The position numbers and the translations under genes were made by a program. This document shows positions 34,363 through 43,700 of a stretch of DNA of 64,000 nucleotides, one piece after another (the stretch's first letter is position 1; every line of letters starts with the position of its first letter). The stretch is from Methanobacteriota archaeon (GTDB lineage Archaea > Halobacteriota > Methanosarcinia > Methanosarcinales > Methanosarcinaceae), in NCBI GenBank assembly GCA_023399215.1, contig JAEWQJ010000002.1:1-64000 (forward strand). The letters run 5' to 3'. Under the pieces are notes generated by a model, which made no database searches, had not been told where the DNA came from, and saw only the letters and a program-made list of their open reading frames with translations.

Positions 34363-35424
34363 TTAAAGAGGAATTAGCTCAACAAGCATTCCGTCTTCGA
34401 ATGGGTATCTTTCAATAATAGTAAGCCTTGATCCGGAAGGTTCCAGTTCTTCTTTAATGTCTTCCCTTAATTCATCAAGTACCCACCATGCAATCTCGAT
34501 TTTTCCATCTTTTATTTCAAACAGTTCAGATGGGATTTCCATGTCCTGCAAAGTTTTTTCTGCACGTTCCTGGTCTCCCCCTTCAATTACTCCGTATATC
34601 AGTGTACCGTCGTCGGTGATTTCGTCAAACTCTCTTGCGGTATTCTTTGCGATTCGCTGAAATCTTTTGCGGAGCTGGACTGCATCCTTGTAAACTGATG
34701 AACAAAAATGGGCCTTTTTACATTTCGCAAAGGCAATCCCAGCAAATTTACAGGAACCGGCAGCCGCACTGGATGTATCGGATTCGAGACAAAAGCCATT
34801 TTTCAGGAGGGCTTCGGAGTTATTATCGGAAAATTCCAGTTCATTCAGGTTAAGGAAAACTCCCATTTCTTCTGCAAAAGCTGCAACTTTTTCTGCTCCT
34901 TCTAGGGAAGGAATTTCGATTCCGGCTTCGATTCCTAACTCCTTTGCGTTTTGCAGAGCATCTGAGTATTGACTGTTTTTAAGATCATTCCAGCATTCCT
35001 GCGGTGGGTGGAAGCGGATTTCATCAAGTCCTGCGTCTGCAAGCTTTTCAAGGATCTGCTTACCAGGAGCCAGGGAAGTATATAGATGGATGTGGTGCTC
35101 TATTCCGAAAGAAGCTTTGAGCATTCGGATGTAATGCAGGACTCTTTCAAGCTTCAGCAAGGGCTCTCCGCCTGTAATTCCTGTTCCTAGAGCATTCATA
35201 AGCTTTGCTTCTTTGAGTAAGTCTTCATCACTATTTACAGATCTCTCATTCGCAAAAACAAGGTCTTTTCCTCGCCTTTCATCAGAAAGTGGACAGTAAA
35301 AGCAGCTCTTGGGGCAAAGGCCTGTTACGAAAAGAACCATTTTGGCACCCTCCTGGCAGAGTCTGCACCCTTCAGAAAGATAACTGTAAAAAGAGCCGGT
35401 TTCATCTTCAGTGAACTTTTCCAT
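34363..35424 (-). CDS. Radical SAM protein of unknown substrate
   Basis: The 353-residue protein has the radical SAM motif C37xxxC41xxC44, preceded by an extra C20xxC23 pair, and GITGGEP near residue 100 for SAM binding. The last ~100 residues have no recognised motif. Further Cys near 223-243 (CKFAGIAFAKC, HFC) might bind an auxiliary cluster. It is probably an archaea-specific member of the pyruvate-formate-lyase-activase-like group. It diverges from a two-cluster ferredoxin that could serve as its electron donor. Confidence 0.82.
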   Translation of the reverse strand: MEKFTEDETGSFYSYLSEGCRLCQEGAKMVLFVTGLCPKSCFYCPLSDERRGKDLVFANERSVNSDEDLLKEAKLMNALGTGITGGEPLLKLERVLHYIRMLKASFGIEHHIHLYTSLAPGKQILEKLADAGLDEIRFHPPQECWNDLKNSQYSDALQNAKELGIEAGIEIPSLEGAEKVAAFAEEMGVFLNLNELEFSDNNSEALLKNGFCLESDTSSAAAGSCKFAGIAFAKCKKAHFCSSVYKDAVQLRKRFQRIAKNTAREFDEITDDGTLIYGVIEGGDQERAEKTLQDMEIPSELFEIKDGKIEIAWWVLDELREDIKEELEPSGSRLTIIERYPFEDGMLVELIPL

Positions 35425-35559
35425 ACCTGAACCTGCATATTCTTTTTTTATATATAAGGCTTGTTTTTGGCTCCAGATTAAAAGTATGGAGACAGCTTTA
35501 TAAAGAAGGAGCTTTTCTCAGAAACTAATATAAAATCATAAGGTTCTAAAGGTACACTG

Positions 35560-35745
35560 ATGTCAGAACAAAATGGATACGTTGTGGTTTTCGGCTGTAA
35601 AAGGTGTGGAAAATGCAAAGATGTCTGCCCTGTGGATGCAATTTATGAGGAAAACGAGCTTTCAAAAATCGATCAAGATAAGTGTACCCGTTGTATGAAA
35701 TGCATAGACGTATGCACGAACAAGGCCATCATCTACATGGAATAA
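35560..35745 (+). CDS. Two-[4Fe-4S] ferredoxin
   Basis: The 61-residue protein has C13xxC16xxC19xxxC23 and C42xxC45xxC48xxxC52, the standard bacterial-type 2[4Fe-4S] ferredoxin pattern. It is a soluble electron carrier. It is transcribed away from the radical SAM gene. Its last codons are duplicated downstream (35766-35794). Confidence 0.92.
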   Translation: MSEQNGYVVVFGCKRCGKCKDVCPVDAIYEENELSKIDQDKCTRCMKCIDVCTNKAIIYME

Positions 35746-35794
35746 AGTGTTAGCATAGAAAAAATATGGAATAAAGTGTTAACATAAAAAAATA
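35737..35794. repeat. 29-bp direct duplication of the ferredoxin gene's 3' end
   Basis: ATGGAATAAAGTGTTAGCAT at 35737, which includes the stop codon, is repeated from 35766 with two substitutions (unit 29 bases). The second copy has an in-frame stop directly after ATGGAA and is not coding. Confidence 0.8.
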
Positions 35795-35842
35795 TTACTA
35801 ATGTAGGGGGATTTCTATTAGCGTGAAGAAATTCCAGTTGAG

Positions 35843-36565
35843 GTGAATAAGATTTCAATTCATGGAAAAATTATAGACATTACAACCCCAATTTCCCCTT
35901 TTACGCAGATTTTTCCGGGAGACCCAATACCTGAAATAGAGAAGATCTGCACTCTTGAAGAAGAAGGCTGTGCTGTCTCAAAGTTAAGTTTTGGAAGTCA
36001 CACCGGCACTCATGTTGATGCTCCTTCTCATATCCTGAAAAATGGCCTGACTATTGACAAACTGGAACTCAAAAACCTCATGGGCACGGCCCTTATTCTC
36101 GACTTTTCATCACAATCAGGCGAACTGACTGCTGGCATCCTTGAAAAGGCCTTCCGGAACATGGGAGCTCCTGAAAATATCCCTATCCTACTTCTGAAGA
36201 CAGAAGCTTTTTCCCGAAAACCAGACAGTGCAGGTAAGGTTAGTCCCACTGGTAAAGAGTCAGATCCTCAAAACATGGAATTCGAAAAGGAAGAATCTGA
36301 CTCTGCATACCTTGACGAAAGCGGAGCAGCCTGGATTGTCGAAAAAGGCTTCAAGACAATAGGGATTGATAGTCTTTCTGTGGATAGTTTTTATTCCGAA
36401 ACTTTACCTGCCCATCATATCCTTCTTTCAGGTAGTGTGAACATAGTAGAATGTCTCGAACTCAGCTCCATAGAAGCCGGAACCTATTTTTTCATCTGCC
36501 TTCCCCTTAAAATTGAAGGGTGTGACGGCGCACCTGCAAGAGCTTTGTTAGTTACTTTCTCTTGA
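35843..36565 (+). CDS. Cyclase-family metal hydrolase (kynurenine-formamidase-like), copy 2
   Basis: The 240-residue protein has the complete motif SHTGTHVDAPSHIL (near 53-66) and the C-terminal CDGAPARALL shared with the copy at 7130. It should therefore be the more typical metal hydrolase of the two. An insertion of about 25 residues near 120-150 is polar and Ser/Glu-rich. The listed start is GTG 35843, but this GTG lies inside GAGGTGA (35840-35846), which would itself serve ATT at 35852 (5-base spacer). The substrate is unknown. It converges with the pilin-like gene. Confidence 0.85.
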   Translation: MNKISIHGKIIDITTPISPFTQIFPGDPIPEIEKICTLEEEGCAVSKLSFGSHTGTHVDAPSHILKNGLTIDKLELKNLMGTALILDFSSQSGELTAGILEKAFRNMGAPENIPILLLKTEAFSRKPDSAGKVSPTGKESDPQNMEFEKEESDSAYLDESGAAWIVEKGFKTIGIDSLSVDSFYSETLPAHHILLSGSVNIVECLELSSIEAGTYFFICLPLKIEGCDGAPARALLVTFS

Positions 36566-36574
36566 TTTTTCACT

Positions 36575-36662
36575 TTTGCATTCTCATTTTGTATTCTCAT
36601 TTTGCATTTTCATTTTGCATTTTCATTTTGCATTCTCATTTTGCATTCCCATTTTTGCATTT
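36575..36662. repeat. 13-bp tandem repeat between convergent genes, about seven copies
   Basis: The unit is close to TTTGCATTCTCAT, beginning at 36575 and running with single-base changes to about 36662. It sits 10 bases after the cyclase stop and ends about 28 bases before the stop of the convergent gene. Its T-richness on the plus strand could help termination of the cyclase transcript. Confidence 0.8.
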
Positions 36663-36689
36663 TTTTCTTTCTGAACTGCCTGACATACG

Positions 36690-37289
36690 TTAAAAATGAG
36701 ACATGATATATCTTATCCCGTTCTGCATGACCAGCTCCAACACGAATTCTCCTGAAACCGGATACTCGATTACAACTCCCGGTTTTTCAAGAGATGACGA
36801 CGCCAGAGAATTTTCCTGGCTTCCTGAAGGCATCCATATTCCTTCTGAACCCTGCTCGCCTTTTATAAAGTGTACCGGCTTTCCTTCAAGAAATAATCTC
36901 TTTTTAACCCCATTTTTATACTGGTAGATAATGGTATTATTTTCAAGAACCCATTCCGAATCGTTCAGTTGCCCATTGCATTCGGGATCAGGATCCACCC
37001 CGAAGCTAATATATCTGACTGACGCAGGAAAGGAAAATTTGAGAGTACACATCGTCCCTTCAGGACTGTGACTCTCAGCAGAATCTCGGGCATATCCTTC
37101 CTGAACTGAACGGATAGATAAAGAAGCGGTCTCAACCTGGGCTTTAATTTGCGCATCTTCCAGAACAGGATTCACGGTATGCCAGGCCTGAACTGCCAGA
37201 ATTAATACAACTGCAAGCAGACCTAGATACACAACGAGTTTTAGAGGGATAGTATCTGCAGCTGTAGTGTCTGAGGCAAGATTCTTCAT
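36690..37289 (-). CDS. Membrane-anchored pilin-like surface protein
   Basis: The 199-residue protein has a short N-terminal charged segment, one hydrophobic helix (residues ~17-36) and an extracytoplasmic beta-rich domain. This layout matches archaeal type IV pilin-like proteins, but no clear class III signal cleavage motif is visible (the stretch before the helix is ADTIPLK). It could equally be a simple anchored protein. Two Cys (near 81 and 104) may pair outside the cell. Confidence 0.6.
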   Translation of the reverse strand: MKNLASDTTAADTIPLKLVVYLGLLAVVLILAVQAWHTVNPVLEDAQIKAQVETASLSIRSVQEGYARDSAESHSPEGTMCTLKFSFPASVRYISFGVDPDPECNGQLNDSEWVLENNTIIYQYKNGVKKRLFLEGKPVHFIKGEQGSEGIWMPSGSQENSLASSSLEKPGVVIEYPVSGEFVLELVMQNGIRYIMSHF

Positions 37290-37609
37290 ATAAGAGTTAA
37301 CATGTTGTACTTAATAAAAATTTTACCTGCATTTTAAACAGATAATCATTGGTTAATAGATCACCTTTGACAATGGACAAAATTTGATTGAAACATCTTT
37401 TTGATTATCCTTTTGATTAAAACATCTTTGATTAACAGACAACTTTGAGAACAACAAAATGAAGAGAAAACTTGAAGGATAAAGAATAGATTAAAACATA
37501 AACAATAAAGAAGAAAAGAATAAATCATCAGAGGATAAAAATACAGAAAATCAAGAGATAATAAAAAATACATGGAGGGTTTGGGATAGAAGAAGAATCT
37601 AACGAAAAC

Positions 37610-38035
37610 TTGCTCTGTATCTGTTTTTCGGAAGAACAACTTGCCGAAATAAAGAAATATGCAGGCATCAGTGGTATGGAAGTTGAAGAATTCATAAAGA
37701 GTGTTTGCCTGGCTCACTGTCTCCAGCAAATGGAATGCCTTTACGGGGAAAAAACAGAAGTGTCTAAGGCTGTAGGAGGCGCTGCAAAACCGGACAGTGG
37801 GGTAGAAATAGAGCCAAGGAAAGTTGAGTTTAAAGGTAAAAAGACGAGTCCAACCTCAAAAGATCTGCTTAATGGACCACTCGTTCTAGATCAGCAATGT
37901 ATTATGGATCTATTTGCAATCAAAAGAGAGTTCGGAAATATTTCAAATAACAAAATTATCACTATCGCCCTGAAACTGGGTTTGAACCAGCTCAGTGTAG
38001 CCCTTAGCCTGCTTAAAGATAAACTGAAAGAATGA
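37610..38035 (+). CDS. Small protein with two helical segments, unknown function
   Basis: The 141-residue protein has an N-terminal helical part with SEEQLAEIKKYAGISGMEVEEF, a polar linker (55-85) and a C-terminal helical part ending SVALSLLKDKLKE. The two ends resemble ribbon-helix-helix or antitoxin-like segments, but I cannot name a family. Start TTG 37610 lacks a ribosome site. An in-frame ATA at 37586 has GGAGG (37574-37578) at a 7-base spacer and would add eight residues. Confidence 0.6.
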   Translation: MLCICFSEEQLAEIKKYAGISGMEVEEFIKSVCLAHCLQQMECLYGEKTEVSKAVGGAAKPDSGVEIEPRKVEFKGKKTSPTSKDLLNGPLVLDQQCIMDLFAIKREFGNISNNKIITIALKLGLNQLSVALSLLKDKLKE

Positions 38036-38194
38036 GTAAGCGTGGGAAAAAGGAAGGATTGATATAAACAATCCTTTCCAGGCAGTTTTTCTGCGGTTGC
38101 AGTTTACTAATTCCTACTGTTAGACTTGCTGTCAAATCCAATGCTAATTTTTTGTATAAGGTCTTACTGTTAAGTTTTGTGTCAAATCTTACTT

Positions 38195-38758
38195 TCAGGT
38201 TTTTTCAAGTTTACCCTTATACCATTCCAGAAAACTGTCAATAGCCCTGCGTCGGTGGGAAACTTTATTTTTCTCAATGTCGCCGAGCTCTCCAAAAGTC
38301 ATTCCCTGGTATTCAAAAATAGGGTCGTACCCAAAACCGCCTGTACCTCTCTCTTCATACGCGATTTTTCCTTCAACTATACCCGGGAAAACCAGAGGCT
38401 CTTTTCCGGGCTCGCAGTATCCAATAACGGTCTTAAAATACGCTGTTCTGTCGGTTTCCCCTTCCATGAGCTTAAGCACTTTAGGGTTTCCGAGTCTATC
38501 CTCTACGAAACGAGAATACGGGCCTGGAAAGCCGTTTAAGGCTTTTATGAAAATCCCGGAATCGTCTACCATTACAGGCATGTTCATTTTGTCTGCAACA
38601 TACTGCGCCCCATAGGCTGCAATGGGCTCAAGGTCGTCCTCCTGAAGTTCAGGGTAACCGTTTTTGTTCTGAATCACTTCAATCCCAAAAGACTCGAGGA
38701 TATCCCTTACCTCGGCAAATTTGCCTTTATTTCCCGTAACAAATACGATTTTATGCAT
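38195..38758 (-). CDS. rdgB: XTP/dITP diphosphatase (HAM1/RdgB)
   Basis: The enzyme hydrolyses dITP and XTP to monophosphates and keeps deaminated purines out of DNA and RNA. The 187-residue protein has the family start IVFVTGNKGKFAEV and the substrate loop GTGGFGYDPIF (near 136-146). Length is standard. It overlaps the end of the Kae1-Bud32 gene by 8 bases, so the two are translationally coupled. Confidence 0.95.
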   Translation of the reverse strand: MHKIVFVTGNKGKFAEVRDILESFGIEVIQNKNGYPELQEDDLEPIAAYGAQYVADKMNMPVMVDDSGIFIKALNGFPGPYSRFVEDRLGNPKVLKLMEGETDRTAYFKTVIGYCEPGKEPLVFPGIVEGKIAYEERGTGGFGYDPIFEYQGMTFGELGDIEKNKVSHRRRAIDSFLEWYKGKLEKT

Positions 38759-40388
38759 AACGAGCCCTCTTTTTTATTTCTTCAACACGCTTGAGTACAT
38801 CCTCTGAATCTATAAAAGTTCTCCGGTACCCGTTTTTGAAAGCTTCGATAAGGACCTCGTGATTGCGGTGGGTACTCTCAAAAGTCTGGAAAAGTACATG
38901 GACATCTACTCCTCTGGCCTCAAGTCCTTTGTCGTAATACGCAAGCCCGAAGTCAAGGAGATAAAGCCTCTCGCCTGCAAGCAGGAGATTTGAGGTCGTA
39001 AGGTCCCCGTGTACTATACCAGCACTGTGGAGTTTCCCTACAAGTTCTCCTACTTTTTCGGAAAGCTCAGGAGTAACCAGGTATTTTATGGGGACACCAT
39101 CAATATATTGCATCTTGAGCTTGAAATCTTCCATATCATAGATAATCGGCGTAGAAACACCATGGCGCCGGGCTTCAGACATCAGGCGGGCCTCTGTCCG
39201 GTTTCTTTCGGTCCTGATCTTTTCATCAATTTCTTTATGCCTGTAAGCTTTCGGGACTCTTTCCTTAACAAGCACTTTCTTCCCTTCAGACCCTTCTTCC
39301 AGGTAAACAATAGCCTCGGCTCCATTATCCAGCGTTTCCCCAAGCTTGAGGGAAGTTCCGGGGGAAATTTCAGGAACCCTTTTCATCTTTTCTTCCTGGA
39401 TCCAGGTCACTTTCACATCATCAGTCCGGTAACTGGGGTTTACGCGAGAATCTTCAAGGGAAAGAGTGTTTCCAGACTTATACATCAGAAGCCCGGTATA
39501 TGCGATCATTGTCCCGTTATCTCCCATAAAGCGTTTTTCGGGCACATAGAACTTCGCTCCTCTGGCTTCACACATATCATTTAACATTTCCCGGAGCCTT
39601 GTGTTTGCCCCAACTCCTCCTGCCAGCAAGACTTCTTTTTTTCCGGTGTGAGCAAGTGCTCGTTCTGCAACCTCAACAACCATTGCAAAAGCTGTTTCCT
39701 GGTAAGAATAGCAAACATCCTCAATAGGAGCTTTTTTCAGGGCTTCGCTGGCGGCCGTGGAAAGCCCGGAAAAGGAAAGGTCCATGCCTTTTACCACATA
39801 GGGGAGGTGGATATATTTCTTTGCTTCTTTTGCGTATGCCTCGATCTTTGGCCCTCCGGGATGCGGCAGGTTAGCCCCCCGAGCAAATTTATCAAGGGCA
39901 TTTCCAAGCCCTATATCCAGGGTTTCACCAAAGACTCTATATCGTCCTCCCATATAGGAAATAACCTGAGAATTGGCTCCGCTTACGTAAAGAACGACAG
40001 GGTCCGTTACAGGAGTTCTCCAGATCCCAATTTCGATATGAGCGATACAGTGGTTGACCCCTATCAGGGGAACTCCAAGAGATATGGAAAGCATTCTAGC
40101 TGCCGTTGCAACCGTCCTCAGGCACGGCCCAAGCCCAGGCCCCTGGGAAAAAGCTATCCCGTCAATATCTGAAGGCTTGACTCCCTTTTCTTTTGCCTCT
40201 GCAAGAAGCCTCTTTATAACGCTGGCTGCGTACTTTGCATGATGCTGGGCTGCTTCCCTGGGATGAATCCCTCCGGCTGTGGGTTTATAGGTCTCTGTGA
40301 CCTCGGCAATAATCTCGGTTTCGGTCACGATTGCGGCACTCAGGTTCCAGGCAGTGCCCTCGATTCCAAGGATGAACGTGTTTTTCAA
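38751..40388 (-). CDS. Kae1-Bud32 fusion (KEOPS complex, t6A synthesis)
   Basis: The KEOPS complex makes t6A37 in ANN-decoding tRNAs. The 545-residue protein joins Kae1 (residues 1 to ~325; metal motif NHCIAH with His113 and His117) to Bud32 (about 340-545; HGD at 460-462 and DFG at 479-481), a small RIO-like kinase/ATPase. This fusion is known in several euryarchaea. TTG start with GGAG upstream. In many archaea this gene directly follows S27ae. Here a large TPR gene and a repeat region stand between. Confidence 0.96.
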   Translation of the reverse strand: MKNTFILGIEGTAWNLSAAIVTETEIIAEVTETYKPTAGGIHPREAAQHHAKYAASVIKRLLAEAKEKGVKPSDIDGIAFSQGPGLGPCLRTVATAARMLSISLGVPLIGVNHCIAHIEIGIWRTPVTDPVVLYVSGANSQVISYMGGRYRVFGETLDIGLGNALDKFARGANLPHPGGPKIEAYAKEAKKYIHLPYVVKGMDLSFSGLSTAASEALKKAPIEDVCYSYQETAFAMVVEVAERALAHTGKKEVLLAGGVGANTRLREMLNDMCEARGAKFYVPEKRFMGDNGTMIAYTGLLMYKSGNTLSLEDSRVNPSYRTDDVKVTWIQEEKMKRVPEISPGTSLKLGETLDNGAEAIVYLEEGSEGKKVLVKERVPKAYRHKEIDEKIRTERNRTEARLMSEARRHGVSTPIIYDMEDFKLKMQYIDGVPIKYLVTPELSEKVGELVGKLHSAGIVHGDLTTSNLLLAGERLYLLDFGLAYYDKGLEARGVDVHVLFQTFESTHRNHEVLIEAFKNGYRRTFIDSEDVLKRVEEIKKRARYA

Positions 40389-40467
40389 GGCTTAAGGTCT
40401 CCTTCCAGTCCTTTTTGCTGTCACTGCCTTCGATAATACAGGAGAGAACTTATATACGTTTGCATCT

Positions 40468-40600
40468 CCCGAGTTCCGTCACCCGAGTCCCGTCTCGGGA
40501 GGACGGATCCGTTTCGCTCACTTCGTTCGCTCAAGCGGGGCAATTTATGAACACAGAAGTTTCGCTGCCCGAGTTCCGTCACCCGAGTTTCGCTTCGGGA
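40468..40600. repeat. 33-bp direct repeats exactly 100 bp apart in a GC-rich spacer
   Basis: CCCGAGTTCCGTCACCCGAG opens both 40468-40500 and 40568-40600, and both copies end in CTCGGGA or TTCGGGA, so each can fold on itself. TTTCGCTCxCTTCGxTCGCTCAAG-type motifs recur at about 40511, 40660 and 40710. The spacer 40389-40758 is far more GC-rich than other gaps here. No tRNA or coding frame is recognised. Confidence 0.6.
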
Positions 40601-40758
40601 TCACAGAAAATCGTAGAGTTTCTGGGAGTTGCGATTACATCGCAACAGCACGAAGCTCTTTTCGCTTCGCTCAAGAGGGCTAATTTATAGAACTTATAAA
40701 TTTCATTTCGCTCGCTCAAGCAGACTTTTACTTTTTCCAGAGCTTCGAAAATCTCGCT

Positions 40759-43700
40759 TCAAAAATCTCCGAGTTTACTCACGCTTTCTTCCATAGGTTC
40801 GGGAGAGAACAGGCTTTTTTCGAGCTTTTCGCCAAACTCCTCAAGTATGGATTCAGGAATCTCGAGATCAGGGTATGGAGGCGTAAGAGGTTCAAGCTCT
40901 TCTTCGTTCGGTTTGCCTTGTCTGAAACCGGGCAGGAGCAGGATGAAAACTAAAAACAGGATAAGGGCCATGTATTCTCTACCATAAACCGGCCATGAAA
41001 TATTCCCTGTGAGAGAAAAAAGGTGATTTATATAGGACGCTGGCCAGGAGATTACTGGAAGGGATAATGCTGCCGGATGGGATAGCAGAAGACCGAATAT
41101 AAAAAGGAAAATTAACCCGAAACTAAGCTTTTTAAGCAGGTGGTTTGTCCTTGCATCAAGCCACCATTCCCACCAGGCAGGTTTCAGAGGGCCTGTACGA
41201 AGATTTTTAAGGAGCAATTCTGCAGGCTTTTTAACTTCGTCTGGTGGCTCCAATCTCAGACATTTATCAAGCCGATCGGCAGCTTTTCGGAAGTAATGCG
41301 CTCGGCAGTAAAAAAGTCCCAGAAAATAAAGGGCATAAGCTTTCAGTTCATTATCTTCGGACCTTTGCCAGATAGCTGTTTTTTCAAGTTTTCCTGCAGT
41401 TGCAAGGAGCATAGACCTGAACTGTGCGCTATTTTCCTCAAAAGATGTTTCTGCGTACATATATCTCGCGTACACATCCCAGAGCAACAGTCTCTGGTCT
41501 TCCGAATCCAGGGCAAGAGCTCGCCTGAAAGACTCAAGTGCTTCCTCACACGCCTGCTCTTCAAGTTCTACCCGGCCTTTCAGGTTTCTTGAATATGAAT
41601 TATCTGGGGCTTCTGCAATCGAAGCTTCGAGTTCTTTTAATGCACCTCTGCTGTCTCCAAGCCTGAAGTAAAGCTCTGCGAGCCCGTTTCTTGCGTGAGA
41701 ATTTTTTGGATTTATATAGATTGCTTTCCTGTATGCCTTAAGAGCTCTTTCAAAATCTTCCATCCTGAAACAGGCAAAGCCCAGCAGGCAGGAGGGCAAA
41801 TCCGAGGTAATTTCGTCGGTTGTCAGCTCCTCAAGGACTGAAATGGCTTTCTTAAATTCCTGCAGCCTTATGAGGGCAAAAGCTTTCATGACTGAAGCCT
41901 GGGTGTTTTGAGGGTCGAGGTTAAGAATTCTATCAAACGCTTTCAGGGCTTTTTCCCACTCTCCGCAGTGCGCAAAAACCAGGCCTTTTCCAGAACATGC
42001 AATATTCTCAGCTTCAAAAAGTTTCCTGGCGCTCTCAAAAGCTGTTAAAGCATCTTGATATCTGCCAAGGGCATCCAGAATAAGCCCTTTAGCATTCCAG
42101 AGAATTTCCAGCCTGAAATTTAGTTCATCAGGGCTTAAACTTCCAGGTTCTTTGTATTTTCCACTTTTGATGGCTTTCTCTGTTTCTGCGTCTGAATAAA
42201 GATCTTTTTCGGCATCCTCAAACGTTTCCAGGGCTTCTTCATAATTTTTCAGGCAGAGGAGGGTGATTCCTTTGCAAACTCGTGGAAAAGAGCTTTCAGA
42301 TCCATTTTTTGTGGCATTTTCAAAGGCTTTAAGCGCTTCCCTATACTCTCCCAACTCGGCAAAAGCAAAACCCCGGTACTTCCAGCTCTCACTTCCAATT
42401 TCTCCTTCAGGAAGCCCTCCAGATAATTCTAAATATTTTTTAAAAGCTGTCTGGAGCTGACTTTCAAGAATCTCATCAAAGTCTTTATCTTGATGCTTAA
42501 GTCTGGAAATAGTGACACCACGGTTATATCGTGCAGGCAGACTTTCATAGTCAAGTTCCAGGAGGGTCTCATAGGTCTCAAGAGCTTCACTGTATCTCCC
42601 AAGCTTATATAGTGCATTTCCCCTTCCGTTCCACGCAAAAAGGTTTTCGGAATCAAGCCTGAGAGCCTCTTCGAAGCTTTCAAAAGCTCTTGAATAATCC
42701 CCAAGCGTATAATATACCTTTCCAAGACCGCAAAAAATGCCGCAATTTTCAGTTCCAGAGGAGAGGGTTTTTTCATAAGCCTGCAGAGCTTCATAAGGCA
42801 TCCGCATAGCTAGAAAGCAGTTGCCTGTTCCTCTCCATCCTTCTGGACTTAAAGGCTCGGTCTCAAGAACTTTCCTGAAAGCATCAAGAGATTCCTGGTA
42901 TTTTCCAAGTGCCAGCAGGGCTTTTCCTTTGCCGGCTTTTGCCTCTATAATAGAGTTGTCCAGTTCAAGTACACTTTCAAACACGTCAAGAGCTTTCTGG
43001 GGCCTGCCAAGCTGTCCGAGAAGCCTGCCTTTTTCTAGCCTGTTTTTTACGTTTCCTGGCTCAAGGATAAGGCTTTTTTCGAAAGCTGAAAGAGCTTCCT
43101 CTTTTCTTTCTACGCTTTCGAGAATTCTTCCCTGGGTTTCCCAGGCCGCAGCAGATGCGGGTTCAAGTTCCAGAGCCTTTTCACAGGTTCTCAAAGCTTC
43201 TCTCCTTCTGCCCAGGGCAAGATATGCTTTTGCCTCGCCTTCCCATGCTCCTGAATGAGAAGGTTCCAGTTTCAGGGTTTTTCCATAAGCCTCAAGTGCT
43301 TCTTCATTTCTCCCAAGCACGGACAGGGTTATTCCTCTATAGTACCAGGCCTTCAGGTTTTCTGGATTTAACTTGGCTGCTCTGGTGAAAGCTTCAAGTG
43401 CTTCTTCGTCTCGTGAGAGCTGTTTTAAAGCAAGCCCGCTGTAGTACAGGGCACCAGTGTGCTTTTCATCTTTCCCAAGTACGCCGCTAAAAGCCTCAAG
43501 CGCCTGTTCTGGCAGGTTCAGGTATCCGAAGGTAAGCCCTTTGAGGTATTGGGCAGGAATATTTTCGGGATCATAATCAAGTGCCTTTTCAAAAGCCTGT
43601 AGTGCTTCTTCCGGACTGTCCAGATAGCGAAGTATATTTCCCCTGTACTGCCAGGCGACGCTATCCTCAGGATTGACCTCAAGTACGGCATCAAAAGCCT

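Noticed and set aside
37361..37729. 122-codon minus-strand frame
   Set aside because: Very Phe/Leu-rich translation of AT-rich spacer, overlapping the start of the plus-strand gene with a strong ribosome site.
39009..39584. 191-codon plus-strand frame (and others at 39648 and 38177)
   Set aside because: Antisense to kae1-bud32 and rdgB, which are certain.
40468..40600. tRNA gene in the GC-rich spacer
   Set aside because: No cloverleaf, T-loop or anticodon arm could be built from the repeats.
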